Part shown: in pieces, positions 15,516-23,534 of the stretch | How positions within the stretch are numbered: position 1 is the first letter of the stretch | Layout: each line of letters starts with the position of its first letter | Assembly (NCBI GenBank): GCA_965220105.1 | Contig: OZ244811.1 | Location: forward strand, 558,001 to 622,000 | Source: Bin87 sp965220105 | GTDB taxonomy: Bacteria; Chloroflexota; Dehalococcoidia; Lucifugimonadales; UBA3495 | Length of the DNA: 64,000 nt | Direction of reading: 5' to 3' | The notes under the pieces: model-generated | Databases searched by the model: none | The model's input: the letters and a program-made list of their open reading frames with translations, nothing else | What the model was told of the DNA's origin: nothing | Position numbers and translations under genes: made by a program

Positions 15516-15922
15516 ACAGCGAAACGCTGCCCGTCATCACCAAGCACGTCACGCAAGCTACCATTAACCAGTTCGAAGCCTGCGGGATTCTGAATCGCTC
15601 GAACATCCACAACGATCCGGAGCTGGCGGCGCGCCGGCTGGGCACCACCTACGCCATTGCCTCCGGTCGCATGAGCATCGCCTTCTGCACCGAGGCCATG
15701 CGCAAGTTTGTCGGCTCCGAGGATTTCCACCGGAGCGGGAATGTCAATCTGAAATTCCTGCGACCGGTGAAGGACGGCGACACGGTATCGGTACACGGCC
15801 AGGTGAACAACCGGGAGCCACAGGACGATGGTTCCACGCTGGTGACGGTCGACGTTTACTGCGAAAACCAGAACGGTGACAAGACCGCCGTTGGCCAGGC
15901 CAGCGCCCGAGTCAGTCGGTGA
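15497..15922 (+). CDS. MaoC-like hotdog protein, hydratase-type partner subunit
   Basis: A 141-residue hotdog protein overlapping the previous gene by 19 nt, implying translational coupling and a heteromeric enzyme. The motif SNIHNDPELAARRLG corresponds to the hydratase-2 motif (D-x-N-P-I-H-x-D-P). The catalytic histidine is kept (H38), but the residue aligned with the catalytic aspartate is N33. The following IASGRMSIAFCTEAM helix and the VNLKFLRPVKDGDTVSVHGQ strand are typical. The Asp-to-Asn change may mean altered chemistry, or a binding rather than catalytic role. Confidence 0.82.
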   Translation: MASPRLDSETLPVITKHVTQATINQFEACGILNRSNIHNDPELAARRLGTTYAIASGRMSIAFCTEAMRKFVGSEDFHRSGNVNLKFLRPVKDGDTVSVHGQVNNREPQDDGSTLVTVDVYCENQNGDKTAVGQASARVSR

Positions 15923-15995
15923 AGCCCTGGACGCCAGGTCGAGACGGTCGAAGCGGATTCCCCTGCTCAACGACCGATTAACGGGAGAAGCACGA

Positions 15996-16307
15996 ATGAC
16001 GATGACCCGGTCCGAATTTGGCAAAGTGGAAGTTGAGATCGTTTACTGCGTGCCTTGAGGCTACCACGGTCTCGCCACGTGGCTGGCGATAGAGTTCTGG
16101 CGGTCCCAAAACGTGGGCGATATTGCCGTCAAGCTAACCCCTTCAGATCGGGGTCGCTTCGAGATATACCTGGACGGCGAGAAGATCTTTGATCGGTTCG
16201 AAGGAGACGAGGAATACCCCAGCTACACCAAGGTCAACGAGCTGAAGATGGTGGTGGCCGAGCGCATGTTCGACGTCGAAGACGAAATGATGGCCGGCAA
16301 CGATTAG
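15996..16307 (+). CDS. SelW/Rdx-family selenoprotein with in-frame TGA (Sec21)
   Basis: A 103-residue thioredoxin-like redox protein read through a TGA at 16056-16058. Upstream the frame gives VEVEIVYC-V-P, then TGA, then GYHGLATWLAIEFW and RGRFEIYLDGEKIFDRFEG, followed by EEYPSYTKVNELKMVVAERM. C18-V-P-U21-G-Y matches the C-x-x-U-G-Y active site of the SelW/SelT/SelH (Rdx) family, and the segment after TGA is homologous and in the same frame. GGGAG lies before the ATG. A 5-bp stem 16064-16068/16078-16082 just after TGA, with GGUCU at its loop edge, is a candidate SECIS. Without recoding only 20 residues would be made. The Sec machinery is not in this window. Confidence 0.85.
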
Positions 16308-16337
16308 TCAACCGTTGGCGCAACCCTTCCTCCTGCC

Positions 16338-17039
16338 ATGGCAAACCCGGAACACCTGGAAATCGTACGCGGCGGCGCAGCAGTCATTCGACGCTGGCGT
16401 GACGAAAACCCGGATGTCCAAATGGATTTGCGGGTTGCGGACCTGCGGGGTCTGGACCTGGCCGGAGCCTTTCTGCGGGGCGCTGACCTGCGGGGCGCGA
16501 CCGTTTCGGACACCCGCCTCCAAAAGGCCAACCTGGCGCGCTGCGACCTGCGGGCCGCGGATTTTACCGGCGCGGAACTGGGCGGGGCCACCCTTGCATC
16601 GGCCAACATGGCCGACACGATTCTATGCAACGTCAACCTGTTCTGGGCCGACCTGAAGCAGTCCGACATGACGGGTTGCACCCTGCGCTGGTCGCGTCTC
16701 AACCGGGCGTCGTTCCTGGGCACGGACCTGTCCGGCGCCGATTGCAGCCAAACCACCGCCATTGAGGTGGACCTGCGTTCAGCCAACCTGACCGGTTCCA
16801 ACTGGCAGGGCGCCAACCTGAACGGCGCGGACGTGAGCCGGGCGGTAATGCAGGGAGCGGATTTCACCGCCGCCAAAATCCGCGACTCCATGTGGGTTAA
16901 GACCGATCTGCGGGGCGCGAATTTCGACCGGGCCAGCCTGCACCGCTGCGACATGACCATGAGCCAATGGGACGACACCACCAGGTTCCCGCCCGGGTTC
17001 GACCCCATGTTCATCGAAAACCGGGTCGATGACTACTGA
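16338..17039 (+). CDS. Pentapeptide-repeat protein
   Basis: A 233-residue protein made almost entirely of A(D/N)LXX pentapeptides, for example DLRGLDLAGAFLRGADLRGA and later ANLTGSNWQGANLNGADVSR. The repeats start near residue 30 and run to about 205, predicting a right-handed quadrilateral beta-helix of about nine coils. No signal peptide or membrane segment. Some pentapeptide proteins (Qnr, MfpA) mimic DNA and protect gyrase, but most have no known role and nothing here singles one out. It follows the selenoprotein gene by 30 nt and may share its transcript. Confidence 0.9.
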   Translation: MANPEHLEIVRGGAAVIRRWRDENPDVQMDLRVADLRGLDLAGAFLRGADLRGATVSDTRLQKANLARCDLRAADFTGAELGGATLASANMADTILCNVNLFWADLKQSDMTGCTLRWSRLNRASFLGTDLSGADCSQTTAIEVDLRSANLTGSNWQGANLNGADVSRAVMQGADFTAAKIRDSMWVKTDLRGANFDRASLHRCDMTMSQWDDTTRFPPGFDPMFIENRVDDY

Positions 17040-17057
17040 TTCGCGGTTCGCCATCGC

Positions 17058-18038
17058 ATGTCCGTATTACTGGTAGCATCCGATAGCCCGGGGGCTGGGA
17101 AAACGTCGGTTGCGGCCGGCATTGCGACATGCCTGGGCCGCGTCGGTATTAGGGTAGCGGCGTGTAAACCGCTTTCTCCCGAGGGGCGCACCGACCACGA
17201 CAGCGTTTATTTTGCTACCCACTTTCGCGGAGGAGTGGCGGTCGCGTCGCGGGACGATGGCGTCGGGCTCGACGCCGCGGCCAGCGCTGTGCGGTCCCTG
17301 GAGGGGATATCCGAGCACGTCGTGGCGGAAGTGCCCAACCCGGCAACCGGTTCCGGTTTGGCGTCGCCGATATTGGCTGGGCTGGTGGCCCGGCTTGCCG
17401 CGAGCGTGGTGGCCGTGGTGCGATATCGTTCGGACCTGACGGCGGTTGGCGTCGCTAGCGATGTGGCATCGCTGGGTCCTTCGCTGGCGGGCGTCGTAAT
17501 CAACCAGGTACCGCGCTACCGGATTCGTCACGCTGCCCTATTGCTGGAGGCCACCGCATCCGCGGGTATTCCGGTGTTGGGACAGCTCCCCGAAGACCGG
17601 GAAATGCTGTCCGTCACCATGCGACAACTCGCGCAGCAACTCGGCGGGCGTTGGGAACTGGAACCTTCCGACGGCGGCCAGTGGGTTGACCGGTTCCTCA
17701 TCGGCGGCAACATCATGGATTCTGGCGAGGGCTACTTTGGTCGGCACCAACACCAGGCGGTAATCACCCGCGCCGAACGTCCCGACATTCAGCTGGCGTG
17801 CCTGATGCAAGATACCCGGTGCCTGGTGCTCACCGGCGGCGCGCGCCCCACCGAGTACATCCGCGTTGAAGCCCTGAAGCGTGACGTGCCGGTGCTTTTG
17901 CTGGATGAGAACACGGTGGCGACGGCCGATGCCATCGGAGGGTTGGTCGGCGCAGCCGTTCCCCACTCTCTGCACAAGGCCAGGGTGATGGCCGACGCCC
18001 TCACGCAACGAATCGACGTTGCGGCGTTGCTGGCTTAG
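17058..18038 (+). CDS. BioD-like P-loop plus DRTGG-domain protein
   Basis: A 326-residue cytoplasmic protein in two parts. Residues 1-~190 form a dethiobiotin-synthetase-like P-loop domain with Walker A SDSPGAGKTSVA and a VVINQVPRYR segment. Residues ~210-325 form a DRTGG domain (FLIGGNIMDSGEGYFGR, then CLVLTGGARPTEYI). The same pair forms the N-terminal half of long phosphotransacetylases, but no Pta catalytic domain is attached. Stand-alone versions occur in many Chloroflexota and archaea and are thought to sense nucleotides. Function unknown. The gene starts 18 nt after the pentapeptide gene. Confidence 0.75.
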   Translation: MSVLLVASDSPGAGKTSVAAGIATCLGRVGIRVAACKPLSPEGRTDHDSVYFATHFRGGVAVASRDDGVGLDAAASAVRSLEGISEHVVAEVPNPATGSGLASPILAGLVARLAASVVAVVRYRSDLTAVGVASDVASLGPSLAGVVINQVPRYRIRHAALLLEATASAGIPVLGQLPEDREMLSVTMRQLAQQLGGRWELEPSDGGQWVDRFLIGGNIMDSGEGYFGRHQHQAVITRAERPDIQLACLMQDTRCLVLTGGARPTEYIRVEALKRDVPVLLLDENTVATADAIGGLVGAAVPHSLHKARVMADALTQRIDVAALLA

Positions 18039-18082
18039 GCAGGTGCCGCCCGAGATTCTTATGTTGCGCTGTGGGCTGGGCG

Positions 18083-18376
18083 TCAGTCCTGCATCTCAAA
18101 GCGTTCCGATTCCGGAGGCTGGGCCCACAACTCCTCGGCGCCGGCCATTGCGACGGCACGCTCCGGGCTGGCGCGCCAGGCGTCGTAGATCTCGTTGCTG
18201 TCCCAAGTAACCAGGGTGGAAATTTTGGTGGGGTCGGCCAGCGAAACGAAAGTCTGACGGGCTCCGAAACCGGGCGCCCGGCTCTGGGCGTCGCCGTTGC
18301 GGTCCAGCAGGGCCTTCGCTTCAGCAACCTTATCAGACTTGGCCCAATGGTGCGTCAAAACGCCGATCATCGTCAT
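18083..18376 (-). CDS. Small ABM-like dimeric alpha/beta-barrel protein
   Basis: A 97-residue protein starting MTMIGVLTHHWAKSDKVAEA and continuing LDRNGDAQSRAPGFGARQTF, the look of antibiotic-biosynthesis-monooxygenase (ABM) or similar ferredoxin-like proteins. The region STLVTWDSNEIYDAWRASPE is the usual last strand and helix. I choose the ATG at 18376 because GGGAG lies eight nt upstream, inside an earlier in-frame ATG at 18394. It is monocistronic between two convergent or unrelated genes. Substrate unknown. Confidence 0.65.
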   Translation of the reverse strand: MTMIGVLTHHWAKSDKVAEAKALLDRNGDAQSRAPGFGARQTFVSLADPTKISTLVTWDSNEIYDAWRASPERAVAMAGAEELWAQPPESERFEMQD

Positions 18377-18433
18377 AACATTCTCCCTATTCATGCCGGG
18401 GTTATATCATACGAGCGTTGAGTAGATCCGAAT

Positions 18434-19777
18434 CTAGTCGTTTGCAGTAGAACCCTGACCGGCAGATTCCCCGGTCGATTCCGGGTTGGACGCCGTTCCG
18501 GCAATGCTTCGGACGTTGAGGGCGATGCCGACCACGTAGGCAACCAGCGCTGCTACGATGCTGAGGACCGCACCCATCTTGCCCGGATCCTGGAATGGCG
18601 AGTCGCCCGGGAACGCCTTGCCGGCCACGAACAGCGCCACCGTGAGTCCCAAACCGGCGATGATGCCGGCGACCAATAGATGACGCACGCTCATCCCGTT
18701 GGGCAGCGGGAACCCAACCAGCGCCGCCGCCCACGAAAACAGCGTCACGCCGATGGCTTTGCCGGCGATGAGCGACACCACCACCATCATGGTCACCCAA
18801 CCGATGCTGGCGAAAGCGACGCCGGCGTTGGCGAAGGCGAAGAAGAACAAGCCCACGTCCACGAAAAGTTTGAGTTGGTGTTCAAACTGGTCCAACACGC
18901 TGTGGCCGAAATGTTCGACGTGCTGGTGGTCGGTGTCTGCTCCGGATTGGGCGGGAATATCGACCACAACCGGCACTTCCTCAAACATGCCGGGGTCGAA
19001 ATCCTTGTGGGGCAGGAAGGGCACGATGGGCACCAGGGCCAGGGCGGGTTCGACGCCGGCCCTGGCCAAACCCACCCAGGACAATGCCCCGCCAACCAGG
19101 ATGTAGACGGGCCACCAGCGAACGCGAAAGCGTCGAATGACGTAAGCCGCGGCCATACCGCCCACCACGAGTATCAGCCAGAGGGGTTGGACGGGGTGGT
19201 TCGGGTCCGGGTAGAAGATGGCGATTATGCCCAGTCCGATGGCGTCATCGGCGACGGCCAGGAGCAGGAGGAATTGCACCGCTGGGTGGGTGGCGCCGAA
19301 TATCAACCTGGCGGCCAGCCAGGCGAGCGCGATGTCGGTGGCAGTCGGGATGGCCCAACCGTTGGCTGCCGCGCTGAAATCGGAGGTGCCGCCGTAGAAT
19401 ACCCACGCCAGCAACAGGTATAACCCCACCGGGCCGAAGATGCCACCCAGGGTACCCACCAGCGGGTTGATGGCGCGCTGGAGTGGGTTCAAGACGCCGC
19501 CGGGCAGCGTAGATTCCGTGATTTCTTTGGCGGCGATGCCGAAGAACAAGCACATGAACATGCCATTGATGATGAAACGTATGGTGAGTTCGTGGCCCAG
19601 AACCGATGCGTGAGGTCCGAACGGGTTGAATGCCACCGCGGTCTCGTACCAGTGGAGGTTGATGTTAGCCGCTACCAGACCCAGCGCGACGCCGGCGATG
19701 AGGGGCAACGAAAATTCCTGCAGAAGATTCGTGGCCCTGATTACCGGGTGAGCGTGGTTTTCGGAGTGAACGTGCAT
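18434..19777 (-). CDS. nhaA: Na+/H+ antiporter NhaA
   Basis: A 447-residue membrane protein with about 12 hydrophobic segments. Diagnostic parts are TIRFIINGMFMCLFFGIAAK-EI, NGWAIPTATDIALAWLAARL and LLLLAVADDAIGLGIIAIF, whose paired aspartates (ADD) correspond to the ion-binding D163-D164 of E. coli NhaA. A longer soluble loop of about 50 residues (KDFDPGMFEEVPVVVDIPAQ onward, histidine-rich) separates the two halves, and the C terminus adds a Ser/Gly-rich tail. It exports sodium in exchange for protons, which suits a saline habitat. No ribosome site is obvious before the ATG. Confidence 0.95.
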   Translation of the reverse strand: MHVHSENHAHPVIRATNLLQEFSLPLIAGVALGLVAANINLHWYETAVAFNPFGPHASVLGHELTIRFIINGMFMCLFFGIAAKEITESTLPGGVLNPLQRAINPLVGTLGGIFGPVGLYLLLAWVFYGGTSDFSAAANGWAIPTATDIALAWLAARLIFGATHPAVQFLLLLAVADDAIGLGIIAIFYPDPNHPVQPLWLILVVGGMAAAYVIRRFRVRWWPVYILVGGALSWVGLARAGVEPALALVPIVPFLPHKDFDPGMFEEVPVVVDIPAQSGADTDHQHVEHFGHSVLDQFEHQLKLFVDVGLFFFAFANAGVAFASIGWVTMMVVVSLIAGKAIGVTLFSWAAALVGFPLPNGMSVRHLLVAGIIAGLGLTVALFVAGKAFPGDSPFQDPGKMGAVLSIVAALVAYVVGIALNVRSIAGTASNPESTGESAGQGSTAND

Positions 19778-19959
19778 GTCAGGTTCGTTAGGGTGCGCCG
19801 CCGGGGATTTGAGCCGCCAGAGATTTTAGCACCTAATCTCGGGTTCGGAGGCGCGCCCGCATTGGCGTGCAGTTGTTTCACGCCGGCGGGCCAGCTCTAC
19901 CGATTCCGGGCAGTGGAGGGAGGACGCTGTCGCAACCGTCGCAACGGAGGAGCGCCGAC

Positions 19960-20775
19960 CTAAACCTGCTGCTGCCAACAATCAGATGCCACCGACACCG
20001 GACCGTCGTAAACCGAGCGGGCTTCGACGGCGAGAGGTTCGGGATCGTAGTGGAATGCGTTGTCGATGTGGGTCAGTGTCAGCTGCCGGACACCGGCCAG
20101 CTGAGCGATCCGGGCGGCCTCTGCTGCTGTGGAATGGGCGGTGTTGTCAGCGCGCCGACGGTCCGCTTCGGTGCAGATAGCTTCGTGAATCAGCAGGGTG
20201 GCCCCTTCTGCCAATTCGGCAAGGGAAGGGCACCAACGGGTATCGCCGGAGAACACGATGGCGTGTTCCCCTGCTTCCACCCGCCAGGCGATTGCCCCGC
20301 CGATGTGGTCGACGGGAGCGCACCGCGCTCTGACGGTCGGGGATAGTTGCACCCATTGTCCCGGGTCGGTGGGCTGGAAGGCGAAGACACGCCGACCGTC
20401 CCGGCGCTGTGCCCCGTCGCCGTCGACGCTCAGTCCACGGCGCGGGTAAGAAAGCAGGGTCCCGATGTCGGCCAGGGCTTCCTGGGAACCATACAGGTGC
20501 ATCGGTTGCTCGGCGGGGTTGCGCCGGCTGCGCTGCATCTCGATATGGGGCAAGCCTTCGCAATGGTCGGGGTGGCTGTGGCTGAGCAGGCAGTGGTCGA
20601 AATCGACCGGCGACATGCCCAGCAGGTCGGCGTGGCGCAGCACAGTGTTTCCCGAGGCGGCATCCAGCAGGACTCGAGTGCCGTCGGGACATTCCACCAC
20701 GATAGCGGTGTGGTTCCGGAGGGTGCAGCCGCCGGCTCCAGTGCCCAGGAAGCTAATGGTAAAACCTGCCGCCAA
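19960..20775 (-). CDS. MBL-fold metallo-hydrolase (RNase Z-like)
   Basis: A 271-residue metallo-beta-lactamase-fold enzyme. Metal ligands are visible in SHSHPDHCEG (H66, H68, D70, H71), then PVDHIGGAIAW, FSGDTRW (bridging aspartate) and the final LTHID. The N-terminal SFLGTGAGG is shared with RNase Z/arylsulfatase-type members. The start is TTG at 20775 with GGAGGT six nt upstream, the best signal available. The substrate is unclear; it could be tRNA 3' processing, a phosphodiester or a small ester. Confidence 0.82.
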   Translation of the reverse strand: MAAGFTISFLGTGAGGCTLRNHTAIVVECPDGTRVLLDAASGNTVLRHADLLGMSPVDFDHCLLSHSHPDHCEGLPHIEMQRSRRNPAEQPMHLYGSQEALADIGTLLSYPRRGLSVDGDGAQRRDGRRVFAFQPTDPGQWVQLSPTVRARCAPVDHIGGAIAWRVEAGEHAIVFSGDTRWCPSLAELAEGATLLIHEAICTEADRRRADNTAHSTAAEAARIAQLAGVRQLTLTHIDNAFHYDPEPLAVEARSVYDGPVSVASDCWQQQV

Positions 20776-20816
20776 TTGATTACCTCCGTGGGCCTGATGG
20801 AAACCCGGTTGTGAAG

Positions 20817-21830
20817 TTATTGCAAATCGATGCGCGAATGCGCCAGTACGTCGGGATTAACGAGAAATTCGGGCATACGGCCCTGCAGGACATCCACCGT
20901 AGAGCGGGCGGTGCGAACCTCGAGTTCGAGCACCGACTGTTGGGAGAGGAACGCCACGTGGGGCGTAACGATAACATTGTCCAGGGCAAACAGGGGATGG
21001 TCGGCCGGCGGTGACGACGATTCCATCACGTCCAGGCCGGCGCCGGCGATGCCTCCGCTTTCCAGCGCGGCGTAGAGGGCCGTCTCGTCCACGATTGGGC
21101 CGCGGGCGCAGTTGATGAAGTAGGCGGAAGGCTTCATGCGCGCAAAGGCATTCTCGCCGATCAGTCCCCGGGTTTCTGAGTTCAAGGGCGTGTGCACGGT
21201 TACGTAGTCGGCGTTAGCAAGCAGCTCATCCAGCGAACAGGCAACGGTGCGGGCGGGAAGATTGGCGTCCGGGGGCAGGTACGGATCGTAGGCCAGCACT
21301 GATAACCCGAATGCCCGGGCCTTGTCGGCCACCGCGCGTCCGATGCGTCCGAAGCCGACAATCCCGATGGACTGTCCCCGCAAACGGGTCAACGGATGGG
21401 GTGACGGGACACCTTCCCAACGGCCGGCTTTCGCCACGCCATCGTAGAAACCGACCTGCCGATTCCAGGTCAGCAGCAGGGCCATGACGTGGTCGCTAAC
21501 CTCGTCGACGCAGTAGTCGGGCACGTAGGTTACGGGTATCCCCAGTTCGGTGGCCACATCGACGGCGATATTGTCCACGCCCACGCCGAAGCGACTGATC
21601 ACCCGGCACCGCTCGGCAGCCCGTACCACGGCCGGAGTTACTTGGGCAAAGCAGGTCATGATCGCGTCGCAATCGGCGGCCAACGCCGCCAACGTAACCT
21701 CGGACCCGTCGGGCGCTTCGATTACCTCTGCGCCGAGTTGGGCAAGCACCTGGCGTTCCGGTTCGGTGCTGGGCCAGACGTAATCCGTAATCAGGATGCG
21801 GGGTGGCGAGTTCGGGTCTGCGTTAGTCAT
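20817..21830 (-). CDS. D-2-hydroxyacid dehydrogenase, C-terminal-binding-protein type
   Basis: A 337-residue NAD-dependent dehydrogenase of the D-isomer family. The Rossmann motif is IGIVGFGRIGRAVADKARAF; catalytic residues are arginine in INCARGPIVDE, the glutamate in the ETALYAAL region and histidine in VIVTPHVAFLSQQS. The N-terminal half begins ILITDYVWPSTEPERQVLAQ. The order and length fit phosphoglycerate dehydrogenase-like and CtBP-like enzymes, without an ACT domain. The 2-oxo-acid it reduces is not predictable. It is 41 nt upstream of the MBL gene on the same strand and probably co-transcribed. Confidence 0.88.
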   Translation of the reverse strand: MTNADPNSPPRILITDYVWPSTEPERQVLAQLGAEVIEAPDGSEVTLAALAADCDAIMTCFAQVTPAVVRAAERCRVISRFGVGVDNIAVDVATELGIPVTYVPDYCVDEVSDHVMALLLTWNRQVGFYDGVAKAGRWEGVPSPHPLTRLRGQSIGIVGFGRIGRAVADKARAFGLSVLAYDPYLPPDANLPARTVACSLDELLANADYVTVHTPLNSETRGLIGENAFARMKPSAYFINCARGPIVDETALYAALESGGIAGAGLDVMESSSPPADHPLFALDNVIVTPHVAFLSQQSVLELEVRTARSTVDVLQGRMPEFLVNPDVLAHSRIDLQ

Positions 21831-21995
21831 TTGCCATCGGCGGGGGAGGCTCCGGGGGCTTGGGCAAGTATACCGGATGGGCGTGCCTGGGACACGGGGA
21901 CGGCATGATAGAATCGATGCCCAACAAACCCCGGGTCTGGCGTCGAGCCAGGCAACGACCCCGCATTAGCAAATGCCCGGCACAGAAGGCAGATA

Positions 21996-22637
21996 ATGTC
22001 CATCCGGTATGCCATAAGCTTGCTCACCGACCCCGATTTTACGGCCCGGGCGTACCGTGCCCGGCAGTTGGTCTGCGGTCAATTTGCCTGCTGGGCCGCC
22101 GAGATGCACATGGTGCACCTGCCCATGTCCGATTATTTCGCCATTGACGGCGGTGAGGAAGCCGCTGATATCCTGGCCGGTGAGCTGGAGCAGCTGGCGA
22201 CGCGATACCGGAGGGTGTCGCCCCGGTTTCCAATGTTTAACCGTGGTATCACCACCACCCGAGATTCCGAGGCGGACGGTAACATCTGGCTGGATTTCTC
22301 GCCGGAAGTGGTGAACGAATCGCTGTACCGATTGCAGTCGATGACGGCGGATCTGTTGGAGCGCAGTCCGGCGGTATCGGAACCACGGCGGGTGTACGGT
22401 CCGGTTTTCCCGCCCCAGATGCCGTTGCTGTCCCACGCTGACTTACCCGACACGGTATTCGACAGCGCGGTGGAATTCGCCCGCGCCGTCACTGATGAGC
22501 TCAAGGTGTCGCAGATAACGCGAGCCTGGCGCATGACGCTGACCCGCTTTGAATCCGCCGCCGCCGGCGACGACTGGTCGGGCGGAAGCTGGGCCGCGGA
22601 TCTGAGCTGGAGGGTGCTGGGCAGTTACGGGTTGTAG
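21996..22637 (+). CDS. Unrecognised protein, possibly a degenerate 2H-phosphoesterase-like fold
   Basis: A 213-residue protein I cannot assign with confidence. It opens SIRYAISLLTDPDFTARAYR and has AAEMHMVHLPMSDYF, then a late ITRAWRMTLTRFESA. The spacing of an H-x-h motif and a second WRMTLTR strand recalls the two HxT/S motifs of 2'-5' RNA ligase/2H phosphoesterases, but the second histidine is replaced. No signal peptide or membrane segment. It stands alone on the plus strand between minus-strand genes. A short AAGG precedes the ATG. Codon usage is similar to its neighbours. Confidence 0.6.
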   Translation: MSIRYAISLLTDPDFTARAYRARQLVCGQFACWAAEMHMVHLPMSDYFAIDGGEEAADILAGELEQLATRYRRVSPRFPMFNRGITTTRDSEADGNIWLDFSPEVVNESLYRLQSMTADLLERSPAVSEPRRVYGPVFPPQMPLLSHADLPDTVFDSAVEFARAVTDELKVSQITRAWRMTLTRFESAAAGDDWSGGSWAADLSWRVLGSYGL

Positions 22638-22648
22638 CGGGCGGCCGG

Positions 22649-23479
22649 CTAGACGGGAAACGCCCGGTCAAGTTCCTCGCGTTGCTGTGCGGTGAGATGC
22701 CATCCGGAGGCGGCGCAGTTTTCCCGGGTGCGTTCCACGCTGTTGGATTTAGGGATGGCCACGATCCCGGGCTGGTCGCCCACCCAATTGATGGCTACCT
22801 GGGCCGGGGTTTTTCCGAGCGTGTCGGCGATGTCGTGCAGCACCTCCTGGCCCTTGCCCCTGCCCATGCCCAGCGCCCGTTGCAACCCGCCGGCGCGTCT
22901 GCTCACCAGCGCGCCCTCGGCCAGGGGTGAATAGGCGATTACCGTGATGTCGTGGCGCCGGCAGTATGGTATGACGGCCCGCTCGGCGCTGCGGCGGCGC
23001 AGGTTGTACAGGATCTGGTTGGACACGATGGGGTTGTGGCGCAGCGCGGCCTGGGCTTCCTGCATGTCTGCAACGGAGAAGTTGCTGACGCCGATATAGT
23101 CGACCATGCCGCGAGATACCAGGTGCTCCATTGCCTGCATGGTTTCGGTGATGGGAACCCGAGGGTCGGGCCAGTGGATTTGGTAAAGGTCGATCTTGTC
23201 CACGGCGAGCAGACGCAGGCTGCGTTCGGCGGCACGCAGCACCTCATCCCGCCGCAGGTTGCTGCCCAGTACCTTGGTGGCCAGGAATACCCGGTCCCGG
23301 ATGCCGGTGATGGCGACGCCCACGGCGTTTTCGGTGCGGTACATTTCGGCGGTGTCGATCAGGTTGACGCCGAGGGATACGCCGTGACGCAGAGGTTCCG
23401 AACCGCCCGTGTACCGCCAGGTACCCAGTCCGATTTCCGACACCGTGACGCCGGTGACGCCCAACTGCTTCATTTCCAT
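22649..23479 (-). CDS. Aldo/keto reductase
   Basis: A ~276-residue NADPH-dependent TIM-barrel oxidoreductase. The catalytic tetrad is visible: aspartate and tyrosine in NLIDTAEMY, lysine in VFLATKVLG and histidine in IDLYQIHWPD. The C terminus has the cofactor segment GIVAIPKSNSVERTRENCAA. I place the start at the ATG at 23479 (MEMKQLGVTGVTVSEIGLG), where family members begin; an upstream in-frame start at 23542 overlaps the MFS gene by 8 nt. Its carbonyl substrate is unknown. It is downstream of an export pump and probably in the same transcript. Confidence 0.9.
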   Translation of the reverse strand: MEMKQLGVTGVTVSEIGLGTWRYTGGSEPLRHGVSLGVNLIDTAEMYRTENAVGVAITGIRDRVFLATKVLGSNLRRDEVLRAAERSLRLLAVDKIDLYQIHWPDPRVPITETMQAMEHLVSRGMVDYIGVSNFSVADMQEAQAALRHNPIVSNQILYNLRRRSAERAVIPYCRRHDITVIAYSPLAEGALVSRRAGGLQRALGMGRGKGQEVLHDIADTLGKTPAQVAINWVGDQPGIVAIPKSNSVERTRENCAASGWHLTAQQREELDRAFPV

Positions 23480-23534
23480 GATTGCCGCCTGTCCGTTTCC
23501 ATGCTTTGTAGCTGGAGGGAGAGATTGCTGCTGA

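Noticed and set aside
16113..16307. Separate 64-codon gene starting at ATG-like GTG 16113
   Set aside because: It is the C-terminal part of the selenoprotein frame. The region between TGA and 16113 is also homologous to the family, so this is not an independent start.
19795..19870. tRNA-like text on the minus strand (a GGTGC...GCACC pair, a TCAAATC-like T loop and a GCTAA loop)
   Set aside because: The T arm does not pair, the anticodon stem would need a 9-nt loop, and no acceptor and D arm fit together. At most a decayed fragment.
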